Part shown: positions 1 through 7,698 of the stretch, one piece after another | Layout: every line of letters begins with the position of its first letter | Numbering within the stretch: position 1 is the stretch's first letter | Assembly (NCBI GenBank): GCA_002389045.1 | Contig: DGNS01000013.1 | Span: forward strand, 41,935-105,934 | From: Thiotrichaceae bacterium UBA4486 | GTDB lineage: Bacteria; Pseudomonadota; Gammaproteobacteria; Eutrophobiales; Eutrophobiaceae | Direction of reading: 5' to 3' | Length of the DNA stretch: 64,000 bases | Program-made: the position numbers and the translations under genes | The notes under the pieces: model-generated | The model's input: the letters and a program-made list of their open reading frames with translations, nothing else | The model's database searches: none | Told to the model about the DNA's origin: nothing

Positions 1-1
1 A

Positions 2-328
2 ACTCACAGGCACCATATTGATTACAACCGCCGCAATAATCAGCCCACTAATATCATGCGCATGGAGGCGTCTGAACATATTCGCATGCATAATGCCGAA
101 ACCTATGGCGAAGATTTTGACCCGCAAGAACATTCAGCGGCTATCCGTCAGGCTCTTGGTCGTCTTGCTTTGGATCCTGATTGGTCTGCGCATTACTCAA
201 AGATGCAATCGGAACGCAACCACAGGGTGACCGGAGTTCGTGAGTTGTCCGGCGAACATGATGTTTATTGCCTGACAGTACCGGAAGCCGGGAATTTCGC
301 GCTTGAAGCGGGAGTCTTCGTTCACAAC
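2..328 (+). mobile_element. Intein C-terminal part with HNH homing endonuclease motif
   Basis: The translation from position 2 contains HHIDYNRRNNQPTN followed by SEHIRMHNAE. This is the His-His...Asn...His pattern of HNH homing endonucleases found in inteins. About 60 residues later comes VYCLTVPEAGNFALEAG and then VFVHN before Cys, which are the C-terminal splicing blocks F and G with the penultimate His, terminal Asn and +1 Cys. The frame is open throughout, so nothing seen here would prevent splicing. The intein N-terminus is outside the window, so its size and any N-terminal defect are unknown. Confidence 0.85.
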
Positions 329-547
329 TGCGGCATAATAGTAAACGTAACGCCTCTGGAACCGGAGTGGGAAGGCCATGTGACGCTGGAGTTTTCCAAC
401 ACCACCAACCTGCCGGCAAAGATCTACGCCAACGAGGGTGTGGCCCAGGTCATTTTTATTGAATCCGACGAGGTCTGCGAGACGTCCTACAAGGACCGCG
501 ATGGCAAGTACCAGGGCCAGACCGGAGTGACTTTGCCGAAAACCTGA
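2..547 (+). CDS. dcd: dCTP deaminase, 3' part, interrupted by an intein (5' end outside window)
   Basis: The last 72 codons (329-547) match the C-terminal half of the gammaproteobacterial dCTP deaminase family, which converts dCTP to dUTP for thymidylate synthesis. They start with CGIIVNVTPLEPEWEG, carry the VTLEF segment holding the family's catalytic Glu, and end in KYQGQTGVTLPKT. Upstream in the same open frame (2-328) is not deaminase sequence but the C-terminal part of an intein ending VFVHN directly before Cys. In intact relatives the extein reads STYAR then CGIIVN, so the insertion point lies just after a conserved active-site Arg. The 5' extein and the N-terminal splicing block lie before position 1. 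Family identity is clear; activity depends on splicing. Confidence 0.9.
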   Translation, partial: THRHHIDYNRRNNQPTNIMRMEASEHIRMHNAETYGEDFDPQEHSAAIRQALGRLALDPDWSAHYSKMQSERNHRVTGVRELSGEHDVYCLTVPEAGNFALEAGVFVHNCGIIVNVTPLEPEWEGHVTLEFSNTTNLPAKIYANEGVAQVIFIESDEVCETSYKDRDGKYQGQTGVTLPKT

Positions 548-624
548 ACCCGCCATGAATGTGTGAATGAATGCCTGCACTGTCACGTGACTGGTAACCG
601 CCGGCAGCCTGTCTGACCGAAACC

Positions 625-1296
625 ATGCCGATTGGCTGCTTATCGTTAGTTGCTTTTTTCGCTCTGCTTGTTCTGCTGCCGTTCTTCCTGGCCGATGTCA
701 TGCTGACGGCATTGGGGAAGCTGGGGTTGTCCGCGCAGGAATCGCTGCTGGTCGCATTCATGATTTTCTTCGGTGGCGCAATCAATCTTCCCGTCAAACG
801 CATCCCCCGGGAAACGACGATTGAACATGTCCCGTTCGGGTTTCTGGGATTTGATCGCTTGCTCAAGACCAGATCCGCCCGTCAGTACACGCTCATCGCG
901 GTGAATGTGGGCGGATGCCTGGTACCGTGCGCTGTCGCTGTTTATGAACTGATGCGGTTAATGAATTTCGGACCGGCCGGTGTCACCGCGGCTATCATCG
1001 CGTCCGGTATCAATATTGTCATCTGTTACAAACTAGCCCGTCCCATCCCGAAGGTCGGTATTGCACTGCCGGCCCTGCTGCCGGGCTTTGTCGCCGCTCT
1101 GTGCGCAATCGTGTTACTGCCGCAGATGGCGCCGCCCGTGGCCTTTATTGCCGGTGTCCTCGGTCCCCTGGTCGGGGCCGACCTGATGCATCTGAAGGAT
1201 ATCGCCAACCTCGATACGCCGGTGGGCAGCATTGGCGGGGCGGGTACCTTCGACGGGATCGTGATATCGGGTATTATCGCGGCGCTGCTGGCCTGA
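625..1296 (+). CDS. DUF1614 family integral membrane protein
   Basis: The 223-residue, very hydrophobic protein has about six membrane segments. It shows family hallmarks: an N-terminal FFGGAINLPVK segment and a C-terminal GADLMHLKDI...SIGGAGTFDGI motif before a final hydrophobic helix. The DUF1614 family has no established function. The gene starts 77 bp after the dcd stop and may be co-transcribed with it. The start is the ATG at 625. Its last ~125 bp and the following sequence are repeated about 870 bp downstream, after the toxin-antitoxin pair. The family match is from memory of the motif. Confidence 0.75.
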   Translation: MPIGCLSLVAFFALLVLLPFFLADVMLTALGKLGLSAQESLLVAFMIFFGGAINLPVKRIPRETTIEHVPFGFLGFDRLLKTRSARQYTLIAVNVGGCLVPCAVAVYELMRLMNFGPAGVTAAIIASGINIVICYKLARPIPKVGIALPALLPGFVAALCAIVLLPQMAPPVAFIAGVLGPLVGADLMHLKDIANLDTPVGSIGGAGTFDGIVISGIIAALLA

Positions 1297-1371
1297 TCCC
1301 GGGTTCAGGCCGCGGGCTGTACAAGGACCGTGATGGCAAGTACCAGGGCCGGACCCTGCCGGAAACCTGAT
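1173..1371 (+). repeat. Direct repeat copy A: DUF1614 3' end plus dcd-tail remnant
   Basis: This stretch starts inside the DUF1614 gene (CGGGGCCGACCTGATGCATC), runs through its stop and ends with a remnant of the dcd 3' end (YKDRDGKYQGR...LPET and stop). It is nearly identical to 2045-2252. Compared with copy B it lacks 8 nt in the dcd-like tail (GGGGTGAC). The true dcd 3' end at about 488-547 is a third, shorter copy. It therefore arose by tandem duplication of the dcd/DUF1614 junction. Confidence 0.9.
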
Positions 1372-1493
1372 ATCAACCTTATTGAGATCACTCACCCTCA
1401 GGGCTCCGAAAACCGCTGCGTGTTTTTTGTCGGCTGGGCATTGGCGTTAGTTGTGCAGAGTGCAAAAGGCACACAATGTGCTAAACTTGTCGT

Positions 1494-1769
1494 ATGAAGC
1501 CGATTTCATGGAATCCTGAAAAGAACACATTTCTGAAGGCTGAGAGAGGAGTTTCATTTGAAGACGTGGTGTTTCACATGATGGCGGGTGACATCCTTGA
1601 CACCATAGAACATCCGAATCAGGAACGTTATCCAGGTCAGCAAATCCATGTGGTTGCCGTTGAGGATTATGTTTACCTGGTTCCGTTTATCGAATCGGAC
1701 GATGAAGTCTTTCTGAAGACAGTTATACCGAGTCGGAAGGCAACCAAAGCGTATCGAGGTGCTAAGTAA
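1494..1769 (+). CDS. brnT: BrnT-like (DUF497) toxin of a type II toxin-antitoxin pair
   Basis: The 91-residue protein has the BrnT layout: an N-terminal WNPEKN...ERGVSFEDVV motif, a central strand pair around RYPGQQIHVVAVEDYVYLVPF, and a C-terminal KTVIPSRKATKAYRG. BrnT toxins are small RelE-fold ribonucleases that stop translation until bound by the partner antitoxin. The gene overlaps the next by one base (TAATG), which indicates translational coupling. Gene order is toxin first, as in BrnTA modules. The pair lies between two copies of a ~200-bp repeat. Activity is inferred from the family only. Confidence 0.75.
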   Translation: MKPISWNPEKNTFLKAERGVSFEDVVFHMMAGDILDTIEHPNQERYPGQQIHVVAVEDYVYLVPFIESDDEVFLKTVIPSRKATKAYRGAK

Positions 1770-2044
1770 TGAACAAGTTTGATCATGAGGAAAGAGAAAT
1801 TCTGGAAGCATATGAGTCAGGTAAGGTGAAACGTGCGAAGGACGCAGCCGGGATACAGAAACGGCACCAGGAGTATGCCGAAGCCATGTTTAAGAAAGAT
1901 GCCCGGATCAATATCCGTCTGTCATCCAGGGATCTTCGAGGGTTACAGAAAAAAGCCCTTGCCGAGGGCATTCCATATCAAACACTGGTTGCCAGCATTC
2001 TGCATAAATATGTAGAAGGTCGTCTACATGAAAATGGCAGTTAA
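1769..2044 (+). CDS. brnA: BrnA-like / ribbon-helix-helix antitoxin
   Basis: The 91-residue protein is highly charged in its first half. It ends with RINIRLSSRDLRGLQKKAL then EGIPYQTLVASILHKYVEG, a typical ribbon-helix-helix (CopG/Arc-like) DNA-binding unit, here C-terminal. It should neutralise the preceding toxin and repress the shared promoter upstream of 1494. The start ATG shares its A with the toxin stop codon. The stop at 2042-2044 falls directly before the second direct repeat (from 2045), so the inserted segment ends exactly with this gene. Confidence 0.75.
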   Translation: MNKFDHEEREILEAYESGKVKRAKDAAGIQKRHQEYAEAMFKKDARINIRLSSRDLRGLQKKALAEGIPYQTLVASILHKYVEGRLHENGS

Positions 2045-2252
2045 CGGGGCCGACCTGATGCATCTGAAGGATATCGCCAACCTCGATACGCCGGTGGGCA
2101 GCATCGGCGGGGCGGGTACCTTCGACGGGATCGTGATATCGGGTATTATCGCGGCGCTGCTGGCCTGATCCCGGGTTCAGGCCGCGGGGCTGTACAAGGA
2201 CCGTGATGGCAAGTACCAGGGCCGGACCGGGGTGACCCTGCCGAAGATCTGA
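2045..2252 (+). repeat. Direct repeat copy B of 1173-1371
   Basis: This is a near-identical second copy of the DUF1614 3' end plus dcd tail. It begins immediately after the antitoxin stop, has no start codon for the truncated reading frame, and ends in a dcd-like KYQGRTGVTLPKI and stop. Its dcd tail is fuller than in copy A, keeping the GGGGTGAC that A lacks. There is one extra G in the linker between the DUF1614 stop and the dcd tail. It is not expected to encode a protein. Confidence 0.9.
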
Positions 2253-2263
2253 AGCACGGGAAC

Positions 2264-2857
2264 TCAGGCGGCGGAGGCGTCCTTGATCGGGCTGACCTTG
2301 TGCTCGCGGATTTCCTCCATCTGTTTTTTCAGAATGTGCTGGATGATATGTTCGCGGTCATCGCTGCTGATGCTCTCGAAATCCACCGCGACCCGGTAGT
2401 CGACATTATCGGGATTCGGCCGGCAACCGACGACACGACCGAGCACCGGGACAAAACGGTTTTCCGGGTAGAGGATGATTTCCAGTTTCAGGTGGGTCTC
2501 CTCGGTTAATTCCCGATCGGCGCTGAAGGCGATGCCACTGCCGCTGATATTGACATCCTGTTCGGGCCAGTGCATGGCCTGTTCCGGTTTATGCTCACCG
2601 CTCATGAGTTCAAGAATGGCGAACTTGCGGTTGATGAGCGTCAGCGCTTCGGCCAGCAGTGGATTGTCCCGGGACAGATTCCGGGCGATGGCATCAAGGC
2701 GGGCGTCAATGCATTGCGAGGCATTGCGCAGGTCCGAAGGTTCGGCCTGGCCGTTCATGCTCCGGTGCAGTTTCTGTTCGAGGCTGCTGCCTTCCAGCAC
2801 CTGGTAACGAAGGGCCACGGTATCGTTGGTTCTGTAATAACGTCTGCGTTCACTCAT
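2264..2857 (-). CDS. PilZ domain protein (c-di-GMP receptor) in the stator operon
   Basis: The 197-residue protein carries both parts of the PilZ c-di-GMP signature in atypical spacing. An N-terminal RRYYR (RxxxR type) at about residues 4-8 is separated by a ~90-residue helical insert from DVNISGSGIAF (D/NxSxxG type) near residue 105, followed by the beta-barrel segment. The start ATG overlaps the end of the upstream motB-like gene by 8 bp, so the two are translationally coupled. That position suggests it links c-di-GMP to motor output, as YcgR does in enterics. The role is inferred; the domain is clear. Confidence 0.8.
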   Translation of the reverse strand: MSERRRYYRTNDTVALRYQVLEGSSLEQKLHRSMNGQAEPSDLRNASQCIDARLDAIARNLSRDNPLLAEALTLINRKFAILELMSGEHKPEQAMHWPEQDVNISGSGIAFSADRELTEETHLKLEIILYPENRFVPVLGRVVGCRPNPDNVDYRVAVDFESISSDDREHIIQHILKKQMEEIREHKVSPIKDASAA

Positions 2858-4511
2858 TGCTCATGTCCTTCTCTGTTTCGTCGGTATTCAGGCGGTCCAT
2901 GATCGATTTCAGTCTGTCCTTCAGTTCTCCTGCATTAATGGTGACGTTATCAGGCGCCACCTTGTCCTGTTCGGTCCCCCCCTGGTTATTTATTTTCATC
3001 ACATCGGCAAACGGATCCCTGACCAGCGGTTCGACGCCACCCTTGATGATGGGGTCGAGATTGCTGGTGATCGGACTGGACTCACCCGTTTCTGAGCCGC
3101 TATCCGCACTCGATTCCGGTTCCGGTTCCGCTTGCTGTTCCGGCTGCGAACCCGTACCAATGTCATCGGCCATCTCCGCTGATTCTTGATCCGGGTTCGT
3201 GCTTTCCGTGTTCAGGTCGCTGGTTGTTGTCGCTACCGGTACAGGCAGCTTGATCCCGGGCGTGTCCATGTGCGAAGCCGCCGGTTCGGTTTCCCCGGCG
3301 GGGTAATCCGTTGCTTCTGTAACTTCGAACGATGACATGTCGCTGACCTGGTCGGCCTCCTCACCCTGGATAATTGTCAATTCCACACGGCGGTTGATTG
3401 CCCGGTTTTCCTCCGTGTCATTGGGTACGATTGGATGGGCGTCACCATGACCTTCCACGGCAAAGCGTTTTTGATCGAGGCTGGAATTTTCCAGCAATTC
3501 ATGTACCACGGTAACAGCCCGCGATGAGGACAATTCCCAGTTCGAGCGAAAGCGTGCCGTCTTGATGGGGACGTTATCGGTATGACCGGCCACGACGACC
3601 TTGCCCTCGATGCTATTCAGGGAATCCCGGAGCTTGGCGATCACCGGCATGAAACCGCCTTTCAAATCGGATGACCCGGAAGGGAATGAGCCTTTTTCCT
3701 TGATCCGAAGCACGATTTTGTCGCCCAGGGTTTCCACGGAAACCAGGCCCTGTTCGATTTCCGGGGCCAGTGCCTGCAACAGTTTTTCGGCGTCCGCCAG
3801 TGTCTGCTTGTCAACGGGTGATTCGGACGTTTCAGGTGTTTCGGACGCTTCGTGTTCTTGCGCCTCATCCGCTTCCCTGTCAGGGTCGATGATCTCCGCC
3901 ACCTGTTCTTCAATACCGGCGGCGGCCTTTGCGATGTTTTCCAGTTCCTGCCTGTCCGCAGGTACAGGGTTTTCAAGTGTGTCCGTCAGTGCCTCCAGAT
4001 CCAGGTTCATCTGCCGGATCATTTCCGCCAGCTTTTGCAGCTCCTCCTCGGTATTGCCGCTTTCCATCATTGCCGCCTCGGATTGTTCCCGCTCGGTGTG
4101 CATTTGTATGGGTGCGGTTTCGGCGCCACTGTCCTGCTCGCCGGCGTCCATGCTTTCTTCTTCCGTGGTATTGGTGATGGCGTCGGTGAATTCCAGCGTT
4201 TGCCGGGTTTCGTCAATGGTATTCTGCCGGACCTCATCCATGGGTGTCGGTGTCGGCCGGCCGGGGCTGAATTCCCTGGCAATGACGCTGGTACCTTTGG
4301 GCATTTCCTTGACCTTGATGTCACGCTGGACGCCAAAGGCCATCTTCATTGAGCCGGCCACCTGCTTGAATTTCTGGATATCCATTTCCGCAAACGACAA
4401 CAAGAGCACGAAGAAACACATCAGCAGGGTCATTAAATCGGCAAAGGTCATGACCCAGGGCGGCAAACCCTTGCGGCTCTTTTCCTTTTTGCCCGACGCC
4501 TCGTTAGTCAC
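2850..4511 (-). CDS. motB: MotB/PomB-type flagellar stator protein with extended linker and tail
   Basis: The N-terminus has the stator signature: PPWVMTFADLMTLLMCFFVLLLSFAEMD, one membrane helix with the ion-binding Asp near residue 25. It is followed by a plug region. An OmpA-like peptidoglycan-binding domain lies at about residues 275-380 (VVVAGHTDNVPI, NWELSSSRA, NRRVELTI). At 553 residues it is far longer than the usual ~300. A ~180-residue Glu/Gln/Asp-rich linker precedes OmpA, and a ~170-residue acidic low-complexity tail follows it. It lies 8 bp after the MotA homologue. Together they should form the torque-generating ion channel. Confidence 0.88.
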   Translation of the reverse strand: MTNEASGKKEKSRKGLPPWVMTFADLMTLLMCFFVLLLSFAEMDIQKFKQVAGSMKMAFGVQRDIKVKEMPKGTSVIAREFSPGRPTPTPMDEVRQNTIDETRQTLEFTDAITNTTEEESMDAGEQDSGAETAPIQMHTEREQSEAAMMESGNTEEELQKLAEMIRQMNLDLEALTDTLENPVPADRQELENIAKAAAGIEEQVAEIIDPDREADEAQEHEASETPETSESPVDKQTLADAEKLLQALAPEIEQGLVSVETLGDKIVLRIKEKGSFPSGSSDLKGGFMPVIAKLRDSLNSIEGKVVVAGHTDNVPIKTARFRSNWELSSSRAVTVVHELLENSSLDQKRFAVEGHGDAHPIVPNDTEENRAINRRVELTIIQGEEADQVSDMSSFEVTEATDYPAGETEPAASHMDTPGIKLPVPVATTTSDLNTESTNPDQESAEMADDIGTGSQPEQQAEPEPESSADSGSETGESSPITSNLDPIIKGGVEPLVRDPFADVMKINNQGGTEQDKVAPDNVTINAGELKDRLKSIMDRLNTDETEKDMSNE

Positions 4512-4519
4512 GGGGGGCC

Positions 4520-5287
4520 CTATTCTCTGGGTTCTTCCTTGTCATCGCGTTCGGATCCGGGAAGATAGGTTTTCAGCATGCCTTCGATGATCTTGGGATT
4601 TCTGCCTTCCTGGATACCGGCAACACCGTCGATGATCATGGACTTGATACGCCGCTCCTCATCACTGCGCAAACCCAGTTTCTCGGAAATCGGCAGAGCG
4701 AAGACATTGGCGATCAAGGCGCCGTACAACGTTGTCAGCAGGGCAACGGCCATGGCCGGGCCGATGGCTTTCGGATCTTCCATGTTCGAGAGCATCTGCA
4801 CCAGGCCGATCAAGGTACCGATCATGCCCATGGCCGGCGCCACATCGCCGATGGCCTTGAAAATCTTCTGACCGAGGTCATGACGCTCCACGGTCAGATT
4901 CATCTCGCTGGTCATGGTCTGCCGCACCACGTCGGGTTCGTGCCCGTCCACCATCATCTGGATGCCCATCTGGTAGAAGGGATTGCCGGTGTCTTTTTCT
5001 TCCAGTGCCAAAAGACCGCCTTTACGGGCGGTATCGGCGAGTTCAACCGTGGTTTCGATCAACTCCCTGGGTGGCTGGTTTCTGTTGAAAAATGCCTTGG
5101 TGGCCACCTTGATGGCGCCGAGGAACTGCGCCAGGCTGAATTGCATCAGTACGGCGCCGATGGTGCCGCCAACAACCACCAGCAGGGACGGCACATTGAA
5201 AAACAGACCCGCGCTGCCGCCCAGGATAATGGCGGAAGCAATGATACCGATGGCGGCGACCAGACCGATTAGGGTTGCAAGATCCAA
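4520..5287 (-). CDS. motA: MotA/PomA-type flagellar stator subunit
   Basis: The 255-residue protein has four membrane helices and the family landmarks: an N-terminal ATLIGLVAAIGIIASAIILGG, the large cytoplasmic loop, GDVAPAMGMIGTLIGLVQML in helix 3 and AVALLTTLYGALIANV in helix 4. The short length and MDLATLIGL start resemble sodium-driven PomA more than E. coli MotA, so Na+ coupling is possible but not proven. It is the first gene of a minus-strand motA-motB-pilZ operon. No other flagellar genes are in the window. Confidence 0.9.
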   Translation of the reverse strand: MDLATLIGLVAAIGIIASAIILGGSAGLFFNVPSLLVVVGGTIGAVLMQFSLAQFLGAIKVATKAFFNRNQPPRELIETTVELADTARKGGLLALEEKDTGNPFYQMGIQMMVDGHEPDVVRQTMTSEMNLTVERHDLGQKIFKAIGDVAPAMGMIGTLIGLVQMLSNMEDPKAIGPAMAVALLTTLYGALIANVFALPISEKLGLRSDEERRIKSMIIDGVAGIQEGRNPKIIEGMLKTYLPGSERDDKEEPRE

Positions 5288-5527
5288 TGAAGCTCTCCTT
5301 AATAAACTGCAAACATCAATTGATATAACGTCTCGACCGTTGAATTCCCTGTTAGAATGCGGGTTGCGGGTCCTGCGCAGCTAGTGTATTTGTATCGGTT
5401 GTACGCGGGACAAACTTTAAACTTCGTGAGCAGGTTTTATCGGGTTAATTCGTTGTTTACAGCGGTTAAAAAAACGGCTGCCTGTCCGGAAATCCGCTTC
5501 ACGAGAGACTCAGGCCGGTAGTAAATA

Positions 5528-6970
5528 ATGAAATTTCTTCCTGTATTTCTGCGGGTGGCCGCGCGCCCCTGCCTGGTGGTCGGTGGCGGTTCGGTGGCCG
5601 TGCGCAAGGTGGATCGTCTGCTGCGATCCGGTGCCGCTGTGCGCGTGGTTGCCCCGGATCTGCATCCTGATCTGCAAGCCCTGGTCGCGGATGGCGTGAT
5701 TACGCATATCGACGGTGTATTCACGGCAGACATGGTCAGGGATTGTGTGCTGGTGATCGCCGCCACCAATCGTTCCGAAGTCAACGCAGACGTATCCAGG
5801 GCTGCGGACAAATACAATGTGCCGGTGAATGTGGTGGATACTCCGGAACTGTGCAGTTTCATCATGCCATCGGTGGTAGAGCGCGATCCGGTGACTATTG
5901 CCATTTCCACCGCCGGTGTTTCACCGGTGCTGGCCAGGTTGTTGAGAGCACGGCTGGAGACCATGATCCCGGCGGCCTACGGCCGGCTGGCATCACTGAT
6001 CAGCGAGTTTCGCGACGAGGTCAAGGAGCGCCTGCCCATGAGCCGGCGGCGGCCATTCTGGGAGAATGTATTGCAGGGACCCATCGCTGAAATGTTCTTT
6101 GCCGGTCAGGATAAGCTCGCCGCGGAGCACCTCCGGCAGGCGCTGGAACAGGCAGACAGTTCACCGCGCGTGCAGGGCGAAGTCTACCTGGTGGGCGCCG
6201 GTCCCGGCGATCCGGATCTGCTGACCTTCCGTGCCCTGCGGCTTATGCAACAGGCGGACGTGGTGTTCTATGATCGCCTGGTGGCGCCGGCACTGGTGGA
6301 CCTGGTCAGGCGCGACGCCGACCGTGTCTATGTTGGCAAGGAAAGCGACCGCCATGCGGTCCCCCAGCATGAGATCAACGAATTACTGGTGACCCACGCC
6401 CTCGAGGGCAAACGGGTGTTACGCCTGAAAGGCGGCGATCCCTTTATTTTCGGGCGTGGCGGCGAGGAAATCGAACGGCTCACCGAGGCCGGTATTCCGT
6501 TCCAGATCGTCCCGGGCATTACCGCGGCCTCCGGCGCCGCGAGTTACGCCGGCATCCCGCTGACCCATCGCGATCACGCCCATACCTGCATTTTTGTCAC
6601 CGGGCATATGAAAGACGGCAAACTGGATCTGAACTGGGACACACTGGTCAAACCCCGCCAGACCATCGCTATATACATGGGTGTCAAGGCCATGCCCGCC
6701 TTGTGCGCCGGCCTGATCGAACACGGCCTCGCGGCGTCAACCCCGGTTGCCGTGATCCAGAAAGCGACGCTGGCCGAACAGAGAACATTGATCGGTACCC
6801 TGGAAAGCATGCCTGGAATCGTCGAACGCGAGCACATCCAGCCGCCGAGCATGACTATCATCGGCAGTGTCGTGAAGCTGCACGAGAAGCTGGTCTGGTT
6901 TGAGCCGGTCAACGCTGAAGACAGACCCGGCAGCGATATCCCGCCCGTCAGCGAGGCCAGTCAGGGATAA
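5528..6970 (+). CDS. cysG: Siroheme synthase, trifunctional
   Basis: The 480-residue protein has the full CysG layout. An NAD-binding precorrin-2 dehydrogenase/ferrochelatase part (VVGGGSVAVRKVDRLLRSGA, residues ~1-210) is followed by a uroporphyrinogen-III methyltransferase part from about residue 216 (VYLVGAGPGDPDLLTFRALR, LRLKGGDPFIFGRGGEE, VPGITAASGAASYAGIPLTHR). It makes siroheme for sulfite and nitrite reductases in the cytoplasm. Length and motifs are normal. It is divergent from motA, with a 240-bp shared upstream region. No assimilatory reductase genes are adjacent. Confidence 0.95.
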   Translation: MKFLPVFLRVAARPCLVVGGGSVAVRKVDRLLRSGAAVRVVAPDLHPDLQALVADGVITHIDGVFTADMVRDCVLVIAATNRSEVNADVSRAADKYNVPVNVVDTPELCSFIMPSVVERDPVTIAISTAGVSPVLARLLRARLETMIPAAYGRLASLISEFRDEVKERLPMSRRRPFWENVLQGPIAEMFFAGQDKLAAEHLRQALEQADSSPRVQGEVYLVGAGPGDPDLLTFRALRLMQQADVVFYDRLVAPALVDLVRRDADRVYVGKESDRHAVPQHEINELLVTHALEGKRVLRLKGGDPFIFGRGGEEIERLTEAGIPFQIVPGITAASGAASYAGIPLTHRDHAHTCIFVTGHMKDGKLDLNWDTLVKPRQTIAIYMGVKAMPALCAGLIEHGLAASTPVAVIQKATLAEQRTLIGTLESMPGIVEREHIQPPSMTIIGSVVKLHEKLVWFEPVNAEDRPGSDIPPVSEASQG

Positions 6971-7126
6971 ACCAACGGCGCCGGGCGGATTGCACCAGGA
7001 TTTACTCGAATCCGCGGTATTTTCGCATCAACTGCCCGGTCATCACCGGCTGTCACGCCTATCCTCCGCTGTCATCCGTGAACGCAGCAGTCGCGGCGGT
7101 TTGAGTATTCTTCCGTCTCTTGTCAT

Positions 7127-7149
7127 ATTTAGTATATAATATACTGATT
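7127..7149 (+). promoter_or_regulatory. AT-rich palindrome overlapping the nsrR promoter (likely NsrR operator)
   Basis: The sequence AGTATATAATATACT at 7131-7145 is a palindrome about a central A. It contains a TATAAT at 7135-7140 and lies about 20 bp before the nsrR start. Its shape resembles the operator before the hemerythrin gene downstream. NsrR repressors bind AT-rich inverted repeats, so autoregulation is the natural reading. The binding itself is inferred. Confidence 0.55.
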
Positions 7150-7166
7150 AAGAAACCGGACCCGTC

Positions 7167-7607
7167 ATGCAATTAACCACTCATACCGATTACGCCTTGC
7201 GGCTGCTTATTTACCTGGCCGTGCACCGCGGCGATGACTCTCCCACCGTCAGGGACGCGGCCAACCGCTATGGAATTTCCACGAATCACCTGGCCAAGGT
7301 GGCGCAACACCTGGTCCAGCGCGGCTACATCACCAGCCAGCGCGGTCGCAGCGGCGGACTGGCCTTGCGGCAGGAGCCGGAGGGGATCAACGTTGGTGAA
7401 CTGGTGTGCGAATTTGAAGCCTTCAATCTCGTCGAGTGTCTGGGCCGGGACTCCCTGTGCCGGATTGAGCCGGACTGCCGGTTCAAACAGGCCATCGAAG
7501 CCGCCCGGGACGCGTTCCTCGATACCCTGCGGCAATATACTCTCGCCGATCTCATCCAGCCACAGGCCGGTCTCGTCAGCTGGCTGAAAATGCGTGAAAA
7601 CGCCTGA
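7167..7607 (+). CDS. nsrR: Rrf2-family nitric-oxide-sensing repressor NsrR
   Basis: The 146-residue protein begins MQLTTHTDYALRLLIYLAVH, as NsrR does. It carries the Rrf2 winged helix with YGISTNHLAKVAQHL as the recognition region, and GYITSQRGRSGGLAL. Cysteines at about residues 91, 98 and 104 (ECLGRDSLCRIEPDC) match the three cluster ligands of NsrR; a further Cys is at 81. NsrR holds an Fe-S cluster that is destroyed by nitric oxide, releasing target promoters. The next gene encodes a hemerythrin-like protein behind a similar palindrome, the expected regulon. Confidence 0.88.
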   Translation: MQLTTHTDYALRLLIYLAVHRGDDSPTVRDAANRYGISTNHLAKVAQHLVQRGYITSQRGRSGGLALRQEPEGINVGELVCEFEAFNLVECLGRDSLCRIEPDCRFKQAIEAARDAFLDTLRQYTLADLIQPQAGLVSWLKMRENA

Positions 7608-7650
7608 TCACACCTCGCAGAAAAAGCGGCGGGAAGCCGGGAAAAGAGCC

Positions 7651-7686
7651 TTGACTTTAAATAAGTATTAAATATACTTATTTAAA
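7651..7686 (+). promoter_or_regulatory. Promoter with a perfect 13-bp-arm palindrome (likely NsrR operator)
   Basis: Arms TTTAAATAAGTAT (7656-7668) and ATACTTATTTAAA (7674-7686) are exact reverse complements around a 5-nt centre. A promoter fits inside: TTGACT at 7651-7656 and TATACT at 7673-7678, spaced 16 bp. A repressor on this site would therefore block the -10 region. It lies 13 bp before the first ATG of the hemerythrin gene, directly downstream of nsrR. Confidence 0.65.
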
Positions 7687-7698
7687 ACAGGACCACTA

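Noticed and set aside
3601..4590. Plus-strand 329-codon frame opposite motB
   Set aside because: Shadow of the Glu/Ser-rich MotB linker; Ser/Cys-rich nonsense translation.
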